Below, one piece after another: positions 23,581-31,096 of a DNA stretch of 64,000 nt. The DNA is from Thermocrispum municipale DSM 44069 (lineage in GTDB: Bacteria > Actinomycetota > Actinomycetes > Mycobacteriales > Pseudonocardiaceae), in the NCBI RefSeq assembly GCF_000427825.1, contig NZ_ATYT01000005.1, forward strand, positions 1-64,000, written 5' to 3'. Below the pieces are notes generated by a model. The model saw nothing but the letters and a program-made list of their open reading frames with translations, did not search any database and was not told where the DNA came from. The position numbers and the translations under genes are program-made. Numbering within the stretch: position 1 is the first letter of the stretch; each line of letters starts with the position of its first letter.

Positions 23581-24438
23581 TCAGACCATGGATCCGCGGT
23601 GACCCCACAGGCTGGGCCCGGCGATCTCGGTCACCGTCCAGGTCGAGTCGTCGACCAGCACGCCACCGTGGCCGTACTCCAGCCCGAATCCCGAGGGTGT
23701 CTTGGCGTAGAACGAGAACATCTCGTCGTTGGAATGGCGGCCGAGGTCCATCATGATCTCCGCACCGCCGTCCCGGCAGGCGTCGTACGCGCGCCCGACC
23801 GAGTCCATCTCCTCGACCTCCACCATGAAGTGGTGGATCCCCTTCGCCGGTGCGTCGATGAGGGCCACGCTGTGGTGGCGCGCGTTGCAGCGCAGGAACG
23901 CGACCCTGGCCGGGCCGAGACGCAGGGTGTCACTGAGCCGGAACCCGAGCACTTCGGTGTAGAACCGCACCGCGTCGTCGAAGACCGGGGTCATCAGCAC
24001 GACGTGCCCGAGGCCGAGTCCGCCGGTGACGAAGGTCGCCGACCGCGGCGAGATGAACGGCTCCACCGACTTGCGCTGGCCGTAGAAGAACTCGAGGTTG
24101 AACCCGGAGCTGTCCACTGTCTTGACCAGCCCCTGGACATCGCGCGCGGCCGCTTCCTCCTCCCCGCACCGCTGCACGGTGAGGCCGTCCTGCTCCAGCC
24201 GCGCGACGACGGCCTCCAGGCCGGCGGCGTCGGGCACCTCCCAGCCGATCCGGACCAGCTGGTCGTCGGCGCCTTCCTCGAATTCCAGGCGATAGCTCCG
24301 CTCGTCGATGCGGAACCGGGTGGTCCCGTCGGGGCCGCCAGGGCAGACCTGCATACCGAGGACGTTCCCCGCGAACTCGATCCACTCGTCCAGTTTGGAC
24401 GTCGAGATCGCGAGGTGGCCCAGTGCGTTTACCGACAC
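23581..24438 (-). CDS. bphC: Extradiol ring-cleavage dioxygenase (BphC type, two-domain VOC fold)
   Basis: The 285-aa protein has two vicinal-oxygen-chelate repeats. The C-terminal half carries the Fe(II) ligands: His in 'GLGHVVLMTP', His in 'GIHHFMVEVEEMD' and Glu in 'SGFGLEYGHGG', plus the catalytic 'HSNDEMFSFYA' segment. It cleaves 2,3-dihydroxybiphenyl-like catechols next to the hydroxyls. The GTG at 24438 has GGAGGA 4-5 nt upstream; a TTG four codons earlier overlaps that ribosome site and is unlikely. It lies 19 nt after the hydrolase gene. Confidence 0.88.
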   Translation of the reverse strand: MSVNALGHLAISTSKLDEWIEFAGNVLGMQVCPGGPDGTTRFRIDERSYRLEFEEGADDQLVRIGWEVPDAAGLEAVVARLEQDGLTVQRCGEEEAAARDVQGLVKTVDSSGFNLEFFYGQRKSVEPFISPRSATFVTGGLGLGHVVLMTPVFDDAVRFYTEVLGFRLSDTLRLGPARVAFLRCNARHHSVALIDAPAKGIHHFMVEVEEMDSVGRAYDACRDGGAEIMMDLGRHSNDEMFSFYAKTPSGFGLEYGHGGVLVDDSTWTVTEIAGPSLWGHRGSMV

Positions 24439-24457
24439 GTTTTCCTCCAAGATCGCT

Positions 24458-25348
24458 TTACGAAGATGCCAGGAAGCTGACCGTCAGCCTGTTGAACTCG
24501 TCGCGGTGCTCCAGCTGGGCCCAGTGCCCGCACCGGGGGAACACGTGCAACCGCGCATCGGGCATGCGCTTGAGCAGGAAGAAGGCGCCATCCAGCGGGA
24601 GCACCCGGTCATCGCGCCCCCACACCAGCAGGGTCTTGTGCTGGATCCGGTGCACGTCCCGCCACAGCTCTTCCGGCAGCCCGTCGCCGTCCGGGCCGAA
24701 CGCCTGGTACAGCCGGGTCGCGTAGTCCATCGCCTCGGGAGTGGTCGCGGAGGCGAACCGGTCCTGCAGCACCTCCGGTGGCACCGTCTTCGGCTCGTAG
24801 CTCATGATCTCGATGAGGTGCTTCATCCGGTCGATGCTGGGACCGGGTGGGGCGTAGAACGAGAAGAGGACCTTGAGCCCTTCCGAGGGGTCCGCGGAGA
24901 AGATGTTCAGCGCTCCGCCCGCGGGCCCCATCAGCACCAGCCGGTCGACCCGGTCGGGGAAGTCCAGAGCCAGTTTCAGCGAGGTGCCGCCACCGAGGGA
25001 GTTGCCCACCAGGTGCACCTGCGGGATGTCCAGCGACTCGAGCAACTGGTCCAGCACCCGCGCGTTGAAGGTCCAGACCCCGTCCTTGACCACGGGCTTG
25101 TCGGATTTCCCGTAGCCTGGCTGGTCGACGACGAGCACCCGGAAGTGCTGGGAAAGCCCGGCGACATTCTGCGAGAAGTTGCTCCAGCCCGATGCGCCGG
25201 GGCCACCACCGTGCAGCAGCACGAGCGGCGGCCGTGCTTCGGCCGCGGCCGTACGCGCGCCCGTGTCGTGGTAGTGAATGCGAAGATCTTCAAGGTCGGC
25301 GAAACGCGAGGTTTCGTCGGCGGTGAGATTGTCACTCACGCGCGTCAT
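24458..25348 (-). CDS. bphD: Meta-cleavage product hydrolase (BphD type, alpha/beta hydrolase)
   Basis: The 296-aa protein has oxyanion-hole 'LLHGGGPGASGWSNF', nucleophile elbow 'VGNSLGGG' (S117), the acid in 'VWGRDDRVLP' and the catalytic His in 'RCGHWAQLE'. The 'GPGASGWSNF' and 'GNSLGG' phrases are typical of HOPDA hydrolases, which split the ring-cleavage product into an acid and a 2-hydroxypentadienoate. HsaD (steroid pathway) is close in sequence, but the neighbouring dihydrodiol dehydrogenase and ring dioxygenase favour a BphD role. ATG 25348; a longer frame upstream lacks family sequence. Confidence 0.86.
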   Translation of the reverse strand: MTRVSDNLTADETSRFADLEDLRIHYHDTGARTAAAEARPPLVLLHGGGPGASGWSNFSQNVAGLSQHFRVLVVDQPGYGKSDKPVVKDGVWTFNARVLDQLLESLDIPQVHLVGNSLGGGTSLKLALDFPDRVDRLVLMGPAGGALNIFSADPSEGLKVLFSFYAPPGPSIDRMKHLIEIMSYEPKTVPPEVLQDRFASATTPEAMDYATRLYQAFGPDGDGLPEELWRDVHRIQHKTLLVWGRDDRVLPLDGAFFLLKRMPDARLHVFPRCGHWAQLEHRDEFNRLTVSFLASS

Positions 25349-25548
25349 ACTGCTTGCCTCCGTAGTGCATCCGGGCTGGTGTTCAACGATTCCGGCCCGC
25401 GTTTCCCGCGGACCAGGTTTGACTGTTTCCGGGGCCGAGCCGGCCGAACCGGACCGCTGCGGGAAAACGGATGCGGCCCGAGTTCGGCCAACTCGCGTAC
25501 AACCGGCCAGAACTGGACGGTTCACGCCCGGAATCGGCCACTACGACA

Positions 25549-26100
25549 TCAGAAGAAGATGCTCATGTTCTTGGCGAGAATCAGGGTCTGGTCCAGGTAG
25601 ATCGCACGGCGCGCGATCAACCAGCCGTAGTCCGCGTCCTCGCTGCGCCGCAACACGTCCTGGCGGAAGCCGACGAACAAGTCGACGTCCCGGTCGAGAC
25701 GGCCGCGGTAGAGCAGGATGTTGCTGCGCACCAGGAGTTCGGCGGGCGAATCCCCCGGCTCGATGATCACGTTGTGCACCATGTGCCGGGTTCGCGAAGG
25801 CGGCTCCTCCGCCCACGCCATACCCGACCGGATCCGGGTGACCCGCTCCTCCAGTGCGCGCTTGTTCTCGTCGAAATGCGCGACCTCGTTCGGCGCCGAG
25901 AACTCCTTGTCGAGTTCACGTTCGTAGCGAACCGACCTGGTCGGCATCCAGTAGTGGATGTCATCGCTGAACAGGTCGAGCCATTCCTCGAACCGCCGCT
26001 CGTCGAGGAAGCGGGCCTCCAGGTAAAGGAACTGCTCGATCTGGTGCTGCAGTTCGGCGTCGACCGAAGTGACGGGGGAACTCTCCAGTTGCGCGGTCAT
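25549..26100 (-). CDS. bphA2: Ring-hydroxylating dioxygenase small (beta) subunit (BphA2 type)
   Basis: The 183-aa protein of the cystatin-like beta-subunit fold has '[20 protein letters not shown]', '[10 protein letters not shown]', 'THMVHNV'-like '[14 protein letters not shown]' and a C-terminal '[11 protein letters not shown]', the usual N-M-S-x-F-F end of biphenyl-type beta subunits. It forms the alpha3-beta3 hexamer with the large subunit. ATG 26100 overlaps the alpha-subunit stop by 4 nt. About 200 bp without a gene separates it from bphD, the largest internal gap of the operon. Confidence 0.9.
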   Translation of the reverse strand: MTAQLESSPVTSVDAELQHQIEQFLYLEARFLDERRFEEWLDLFSDDIHYWMPTRSVRYERELDKEFSAPNEVAHFDENKRALEERVTRIRSGMAWAEEPPSRTRHMVHNVIIEPGDSPAELLVRSNILLYRGRLDRDVDLFVGFRQDVLRRSEDADYGWLIARRAIYLDQTLILAKNMSIFF

Positions 26101-27425
26101 CCGGACACCTCCACGGCTGCTCCGACCGATGCCATCAGTTCGTCCCAGGACATCCCGCTGGCCATATCCGCCCACCGCCGGTAGAAGCCGCGGGCCGCCA
26201 TCTCGCAGTAGACCCGGTTCACCTTTCCCGGGAAATCGGGGTCGTCATGCCATTCGTGGCCAAGGCCCATCTGCACGTTGAAGCTGCTCTGCCTGGCCAT
26301 GTGACCACGCAGCACGCGCTGGATCTCGCTCCAGTTCTCACCGTCGTCCTGCTCGAACATGCCGGCCACGCTGAACGTGCGACCGGTACCGATGCGCTGC
26401 GCCTCACGCACGTCGGCCGGGGCGTTCTTGTCCACCAGCGTCCAGGCCCAGACCTCCATCTCGTTCGGGCCCTTGGGATGCCAGATCCGCAGCGTGTTGA
26501 TGCCGGGCAGGAAGGAGAAGTTCGGGAACAGCGTCGCGTGCGCGCCACGCATCCGCTGGGCCCGCGCGTCGCCGAGCCGTTCGACCGCCTCCGGGTTGCC
26601 GCCCTGGAACCAGTCGGCCGGCTTCTGCCCCACGATGTTGGCCAGCACGTCACCGGACTCCACGAAGAACCCGGTGCCGTGGCCCAGTTCTGAGCTGAAC
26701 TGGCGGCCCTTCATGCCCTCCATCGGGAAGACTTCCTCGTCGACGTCCTGGTCGTCCGGGGTCAGTGCGAGCACCGCCGAGGCATGGCTGATCGGCGCGT
26801 GGTACATGTCGCTGCAGAACTGCTCCGCCGCGAACTTCCAGTTCGCCGGGAACACCCATCGGTGCGCACCGCCGAGGAGTTCGGTACCGGCCTCGGTCCG
26901 GTCGGCGAATGCGTCGAAGTAGAACCGGAAGTCGCCGATGTAGTCGATCAGGGGTGGTGCGGTGGGGTCCCAGGTGCCGAAGATGAATCCCCTGTAGTTG
27001 TCCACCTGGGCCACCTTGATGGCGCCCCATTCGGCCTTGTTGATCTCGTTGTGGTAGGCGTCGTCCTCGCTCGGGACGCCGACGAGGTTGCCGGACAGGT
27101 CGTAGGTCCACCCGTGGTAGCTACAGGAAAAGCTCTTGGCAGAACCCGCGTCCGCCCGGCACAACCGCATTCCGCGGTGCCGGCACTGGTTCATGAAGAC
27201 CCCGACCGAACCGTCTCGCTTACGCACCACGAGCACCGGGTCCTCGCCCATGTACGTGGTCATGTAGTCGCCGGGATTCGGGATCTGACTGTCGTGTGCG
27301 AGAAACAGCCAGCACCGCGCGAAGACGTTCTTCAGCTCCTGCTGGTAAATCTCTTCGTCCTGGTAGATCCGGGGATCCACCGTGCCCTGTTTGGCGTCCA
27401 CCAAACCTCGGATATCCAGTGCCAA
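26097..27425 (-). CDS. bphA1: Ring-hydroxylating dioxygenase large (alpha) subunit (BphA1 type)
   Basis: The 442-aa protein has Rieske ligands C81-x-H83 ('[11 protein letters not shown]') and C101-x2-H104 ('[14 protein letters not shown]'). The mononuclear iron site is '[14 protein letters not shown]' (bridging D206, H209, H214) preceded by N-W-K-F-A-A, the biphenyl/toluene/benzene subgroup. It inserts both atoms of O2 into an aromatic ring to give a cis-dihydrodiol. The start is taken as TTG 27425 because AAGGAGG lies 6 nt upstream; the longer upstream reading is not family-like. This is the first gene of the minus-strand string. Substrate specificity cannot be read off. Confidence 0.92.
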   Translation of the reverse strand: MALDIRGLVDAKQGTVDPRIYQDEEIYQQELKNVFARCWLFLAHDSQIPNPGDYMTTYMGEDPVLVVRKRDGSVGVFMNQCRHRGMRLCRADAGSAKSFSCSYHGWTYDLSGNLVGVPSEDDAYHNEINKAEWGAIKVAQVDNYRGFIFGTWDPTAPPLIDYIGDFRFYFDAFADRTEAGTELLGGAHRWVFPANWKFAAEQFCSDMYHAPISHASAVLALTPDDQDVDEEVFPMEGMKGRQFSSELGHGTGFFVESGDVLANIVGQKPADWFQGGNPEAVERLGDARAQRMRGAHATLFPNFSFLPGINTLRIWHPKGPNEMEVWAWTLVDKNAPADVREAQRIGTGRTFSVAGMFEQDDGENWSEIQRVLRGHMARQSSFNVQMGLGHEWHDDPDFPGKVNRVYCEMAARGFYRRWADMASGMSWDELMASVGAAVEVSG

Positions 27426-27645
27426 TTCAGGCCTCCTTCGAGCCGTGCCCTTGGGCCTCACACCGTTCGCCTCGCTGCCAGCGATGCCGACGGCCGCACG
27501 GAGGAGCCTGGTCTCCGCTTTCCGCACCGCACCGTCGCGTTGGTTCAGTCAGTGTGGACTCGGGCACAACTCCGGACATCCGTGAAAAGTACGGAACCCA
27601 GGTCGAGGTCACCGGTGGTTCGCCGAAGCCTTTGTGAATGTCCGG

Positions 27646-27716
27646 CCACAGTGGATCAGGGAAAGCACGGCGGAATCCCGCGTCCGGGGATCTTGACAAC
27701 GGAACCACAGTGGATC
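27646..27716. repeat. Direct repeat CCACAGTGGATC x2 upstream of bphA1
   Basis: The 12-mer CCACAGTGGATC occurs at 27646-27657 and 27705-27716 (59-bp period, nearly six helical turns). Each contains the small dyad CCAC-A-GTGG. They lie 220-290 bp upstream of the bphA1 start, so they may be activator sites for the large operon. No function is proven. Confidence 0.4.
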
Positions 27717-27829
27717 CCGTCCGGGATGCGAGCCACTCAGAGTGTCCAACAGCCAGGGCTGGTCACCGGAATGCAGGCTTGACGCCCGAACCTTGCGAGA
27801 AACGCGAGGTTCAGCCGGAACGCCCGCGC

Positions 27830-28135
27830 TCACGAAGGCCGCCTCGGCGCCAGGGAGACCAGTGCTGGGCGTGTGTTCGTGGGTGCGCCGGGTGGGTGAG
27901 AGTGGCCCAGAGCCAGCTGATTTCGTTGCAGGGTAACGGGATCAGCCGATCTGGATCGGTTCTGGCGCCTCTTCTGCGGGCGTGGCGGGGTGCGGCCGCG
28001 TTCGGTGTGGGCGGTCACGGCCGGGAATGCCGCGGCGAGCATCGCGAGGGTGATGTGCCGGTGCCAGGCTTCGGCAGCCGCACCGTCAATGTCGACTCGT
28101 GAGTCGAACTTCGTCCACCAGGTCAAATACCTACC
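27830..28135 (-). pseudogene. Decayed C-terminal end of an IS701-family transposase
   Basis: Read on the minus strand, a frame contains 'EAWHRHITLAMLAAAFPAVT', matching the conserved 'GWYRHITLAMLAHAFLAV' block of IS701-type DDE transposases. It continues with a degenerate 'PVTLQRNQLALGHSH' where the family has an L-T-x-N-E-I-R-R-L block. No start, no catalytic domain and no terminal repeats are seen. It records past insertion between the two catabolic units. Confidence 0.55.
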
Positions 28136-28148
28136 ACATGTTAGAATA

Positions 28149-28160
28149 ATGTCATGACAT
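28149..28160. promoter_or_regulatory. 12-bp perfect palindrome in an A/T-rich island
   Basis: ATGTCATGACAT is fully self-complementary and sits in about 45 bases of unusually A/T-rich sequence. It may be a regulator-binding site for the divergent units or a leftover IS end; neither can be decided here. Confidence 0.35.
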
Positions 28161-28312
28161 CCGGCACACCTGACGTCCCGGCCAGCGCTCGTCGCAGGGT
28201 GGCGCCCCACCCCGACGGCGGGAGGCGGTGACCGTGAACCTTCCCCGGCTGTTCGTGCCCCCGGCGGACAACTGACCTGACCGGCGTCCCAGCCGGTCAT
28301 GGTTACTCTATA

Positions 28313-28333
28313 AATACTAGTCAGTTAGTTAAC
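28313..28333. promoter_or_regulatory. Operator candidate, shared 21-bp motif (copy 1)
   Basis: AATACT-N5-GTTAGTTAAC here is the reverse complement of GTTAACTAAC-N5-AGTATT found at 32696-32716. It overlaps the downstream edge of a TATAAA box (28309-28314) and lies 32-52 nt before the SDR start, a repressor position. The TetR gene two genes downstream is the natural candidate regulator. Confidence 0.6.
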
Positions 28334-28364
28334 ATTGGTTCGATCGAGGACGAGGAGCACGCGG

Positions 28365-29126
28365 ATGGACATCGAAGGACGCAACGCGGTGGTCACGGGA
28401 GGAGCCTCCGGACTCGGACGGGCCACTGTCCTGGCACTGGCACGCGCGGGTGCCCGGGTGGCGGTCCTCGACCGGGACGGCGACGCGGCCAGGCAGGTCG
28501 CCGAGCAGTGCGACGGTGACCTGTTGCCCGTCGAGGTGGACGTCGCCGACGAGCAGTCCGTCGACCGCGCGTTCTCAGCCATCAAGGAGAAGTTCGGCAC
28601 GGTGCACCTGTGCGTGAACGCGGCCGGCGTGGCCACCGCGGGCAAAGTGGTCAGCAAGGGACAGGCACTGCCACTTGCCACCTTCCGCACGGTGATCGAA
28701 GTCAACCTGATCGGCCTCTTCGACGTGCTGCGCCGCTGCTCGGAACTGATGGCCGGCAACGATCCGGGGGCCGACGGCGAGCGCGGCGTGATCATCAACG
28801 TTTCCTCCGGCGCGGCGTGGCAGGGCCAGAAGGGCCAGGCCGCCTATTCGGCGAGCAAGGCGGGCGTGATCGGTCTGATGCTGCCGGTCGCCCGCGACCT
28901 CGCGGCGCACGGGATCAGGGTGGTCACCATCGCCCCCGGGCTCTTCCAGACCGGGATGTCCGCGGGCATGCCGGAGAAGGTGCTCACGGCGCTGGAGCAG
29001 ATGGTGCTCTACCCGCAGCGGCTGGGTGACCCGGCCGAGTTCGCGGAACTGGTCGGCCACATCGTGACCAACCGCTACCTCAACGCGGCGACCCTGTCCA
29101 TCGACGCGGGCGCGCGCCTGACCTGA
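28365..29126 (+). CDS. Short-chain 3-hydroxyacyl-CoA dehydrogenase-like SDR (HSD10 type)
   Basis: The 253-aa protein has the NAD site 'VVTGGASGLGRATV', 'NAAGVATAGKVV', catalytic Ser in 'INVSSGAAW', 'YSASKAGVIGL' (Y-x-x-x-K) and 'ITIAPGLF'-like 'VVTIAPGLFQTGM'. The insert 'GKVVSKGQALPLATF' and the tail 'LNAATLSIDAGARLT' are typical of 17beta-HSD10/3-hydroxy-2-methylbutyryl-CoA dehydrogenases, which oxidise 3-hydroxyacyl-CoA or hydroxysteroids. ATG 28365 has a GAGG-ACGAGGAG tract about 7 nt upstream. It leads the plus-strand unit with the thiolase. Confidence 0.85.
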   Translation: MDIEGRNAVVTGGASGLGRATVLALARAGARVAVLDRDGDAARQVAEQCDGDLLPVEVDVADEQSVDRAFSAIKEKFGTVHLCVNAAGVATAGKVVSKGQALPLATFRTVIEVNLIGLFDVLRRCSELMAGNDPGADGERGVIINVSSGAAWQGQKGQAAYSASKAGVIGLMLPVARDLAAHGIRVVTIAPGLFQTGMSAGMPEKVLTALEQMVLYPQRLGDPAEFAELVGHIVTNRYLNAATLSIDAGARLT

Positions 29127-29159
29127 CGACGCCCCGCACAACAAGGAAAGGCAGACCAG

Positions 29160-30344
29160 ATGCGCGACGTGGCCATCTCCGGGGTTGGTATGACCACCTT
29201 CGGCAAGCACGCCGGCCGGAACATCAAGTCCCTGGTGGCCGAGGCTGTGAGCGAGGCACTCGCCGACGCCCGGCTGCCGGGCACGGCCGAGGGGGTCGAT
29301 CTTGTCTACTACAGCAACGTGACCTCGGGACTGTTGCAGGGTCAGGAGTCCGTACGCGGCCAGCACGCCATTCACGGCAGCTGTCTCGACGGCATCACCC
29401 TGATCAACGTCGAGAACGCCTGCGCGTCCGGCTCCACCGCACTCAACCAGGCATGGCTGGCGGTCGCGTCCGGCCAGGTCGACGTGGCGATCGCGGTCGG
29501 CGCCGAGAAGCTGCACATCGAGGACAAGGCACGGGCGTTCGCCGCCCTGACGTCGGCGCTGGACCAGGATCGCCTCGACGAGATCCGCGCGGATCTCGGC
29601 AGCACCGGGACCGGCTCCGTTTTCATGGACATCTACGCCAGGTTCGCCACGTGGTACATGGAACGGTCGGACGCGACGCCGGAGGACTTCGCCGCCGTCA
29701 CCGTGAAGAACCACGAACACGGGATGGCGAACCCGAAGGCGCAGTACGGCGGACGGCTGACGGTCCAGGAGGTGTTGTCCGCACGGAAGGTCAGCGGCCC
29801 GCTGACCGTGCCGATGTGTGCCCCGATGAGCGACGGCGCCGCGGCTGTCGTCGTCACCACCCCGGAGCTGGCCGCCCGGGCCGGCGCGGACGCGGTACGC
29901 CTGCTCGCGACGGTCGTGGGGGCCGGGCGGGCCGGTGTCTACGGTGAACTCGTCCCGAACGCGGCGCGGCGTGCCTACGAGATGGCCGGGGTCGGGCCCG
30001 CGGACGTCGACGTCGTCGAATGCCACGACGCGGCCTCGCCCGCCGAGCTCATCGTGATGGAGGAGCTGGGGCTCTGCGGTCCCGGTGAGGCGCCGTCGAT
30101 GCTGCGCGCCGGCGAGACCCGGATCGGTGGCCGGCTGCCGGTCAACCCCAGTGGCGGCCTGCAGAGCAAGGGCCACCCCCTGGGCGCCACCGGGCTGGCC
30201 CAGGTGGTCGAGCTGGCCGACCAGCTGCGGGACCGGGCCGGCGAGCGCCAGGTGGCCGGCGCGAATATCGGCCTGGCGGAGAACGCGGGTGGCTACATCG
30301 GACCGGACGCCGCCGTCGCCACGATCACCATCCTTGGCCGGTAG
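29160..30344 (+). CDS. Thiolase (SCP-x/lipid-transfer-type acetyl-CoA C-acyltransferase)
   Basis: The 394-aa thiolase-fold protein has nucleophile Cys in 'NVENACASGSTAL', His in 'VVECHDAASPAE' and 'SKGHPLGATGLAQ'. The E-C-H-D and G-H-P-x-G-A-T-G layout places it with SCP-x thiolases, which act on branched or sterol side-chain 3-ketoacyl-CoAs. The C-terminal 'ANIGLAENAGGYIG' replaces the second catalytic Cys (C-x-G) of classical thiolases, as seen in this subgroup. It follows the SDR by 33 nt, so dehydrogenation and thiolysis are consecutive steps of one beta-oxidation round. Confidence 0.88.
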   Translation: MRDVAISGVGMTTFGKHAGRNIKSLVAEAVSEALADARLPGTAEGVDLVYYSNVTSGLLQGQESVRGQHAIHGSCLDGITLINVENACASGSTALNQAWLAVASGQVDVAIAVGAEKLHIEDKARAFAALTSALDQDRLDEIRADLGSTGTGSVFMDIYARFATWYMERSDATPEDFAAVTVKNHEHGMANPKAQYGGRLTVQEVLSARKVSGPLTVPMCAPMSDGAAAVVVTTPELAARAGADAVRLLATVVGAGRAGVYGELVPNAARRAYEMAGVGPADVDVVECHDAASPAELIVMEELGLCGPGEAPSMLRAGETRIGGRLPVNPSGGLQSKGHPLGATGLAQVVELADQLRDRAGERQVAGANIGLAENAGGYIGPDAAVATITILGR

Positions 30345-30377
30345 GCCGCCAAGCCGTCTCGTCCCATCCGTCACGGG

Positions 30378-30410
30378 CTCGTGCGCACCGCTGGATGCGG
30401 TGCGCACGAG
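30378..30410 (+). terminator. Strong hairpin after the thiolase gene
   Basis: CTCGTGCGCACCGC and GCGGTGCGCACGAG pair perfectly (14 bp) around the 5-nt loop TGGAT, 33 nt after the thiolase stop. Only a short T-containing tail (TAGTGTTCTC) follows, as is common in actinobacteria. It separates SDR-thiolase from the TetR gene. Confidence 0.7.
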
Positions 30411-30459
30411 TAGTGTTCTCAGCTGGTCATAGCGGGCACGGAAGGCATGGGGATCGGGG

Positions 30460-31038
30460 ATGGCGAGAGACCGGGCGACGGACACCTCCGCGCTCGTGGC
30501 GGCTGCGGCTGAGGTTTTCCGGGACAAGGGATACCGCAACGCGACCATTGACGACATCGCGGAAGCCGCGGGGATTTCCAGGCCGACGGTCTACAAGTAC
30601 ACCAAGAGCAAGCGCTGGCTGCTGGACCGCATGGTGGACACCGTGACCGAGGATCTCGGCCGTCGCCTGCGTTCGGTGCTGGACAGCGACGACGACGCGC
30701 TGACGCGGCTGCGCCGGGTGATCGCCACGCATGTCGAGGCGGCGACGGTCAACCGGACCTTCTACGCCATCGTGTTCGCTGAGGAGACCGAGCTGTCGGA
30801 GGCCGGGCGCCGCCGGTTCCGGTCGTGGGCACACGACGTCACCTCCGATTTCCAGACGCTGCTCGACGAGTGTGTCGAGCAGGTACCGGGCTCCGTCCGG
30901 CTGGACACCTGGATCGCCGCGAACCTCATCCTGTCGATGCTGACGTCGCTGTACCGTTGGTACGACCCGGCCGGCCCGACCAGCCCGCAGCAGCTCAGCG
31001 AGCAGATCCTGCTGGTCATCGGCAAGGTGCTGCCCTGA
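30460..31038 (+). CDS. TetR-family transcriptional regulator
   Basis: The 192-aa protein has an N-terminal TetR DNA-binding domain: 'VAAAAEVFRDKGYRNATIDD', 'IAEAAGISRPTVYKYTKSKR', then a helical ligand domain ending 'MLTSLYRWYDPAGPTSPQQL', the usual effector-domain block of lipid and aromatic TetRs. It probably responds to a CoA thioester or aromatic intermediate and controls the genes bearing the GTTAACTAAC motif (28313, 32696). ATG 30460. It is convergent with the esterase gene, with a two-way hairpin between. Confidence 0.9.
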   Translation: MARDRATDTSALVAAAAEVFRDKGYRNATIDDIAEAAGISRPTVYKYTKSKRWLLDRMVDTVTEDLGRRLRSVLDSDDDALTRLRRVIATHVEAATVNRTFYAIVFAEETELSEAGRRRFRSWAHDVTSDFQTLLDECVEQVPGSVRLDTWIAANLILSMLTSLYRWYDPAGPTSPQQLSEQILLVIGKVLP

Positions 31039-31046
31039 CGTGCCAG

Positions 31047-31086
31047 GAACGGGGGAGGAGAGCCGGATCGCTCCCCTCCCCCGTTC
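31047..31086. terminator. Bidirectional hairpin between TetR and esterase genes
   Basis: GAACGGGGGAGG (31047-31058) pairs with CCTCCCCCGTTC (31075-31086); inner bases GAG/CTC extend the stem across one mismatch. It lies between two convergent stop codons and can serve both. Confidence 0.75.
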
Positions 31087-31096
31087 GCAACCGCGG

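Larger units (their letters stand above)
27426..28364. other. Divergent regulatory region with an IS remnant
   Basis: This 939-bp gap separates the bph-mce string (minus) from the SDR-thiolase genes (plus). It holds two direct copies of CCACAGTGGATC (27646-27657 and 27705-27716), a decayed IS701-type transposase tail (about 27,830-28,135), an A/T-rich island with the palindrome ATGTCATGACAT (28149-28160), and an operator candidate at 28313-28333. The bph promoter must lie here but could not be pinpointed. Confidence 0.55.

Noticed and set aside
28575-30557. 660-codon minus-strand open frame opposite the SDR and thiolase genes
   Set aside because: Antisense shadow; the plus strand encodes complete catalytic motifs of both enzymes.
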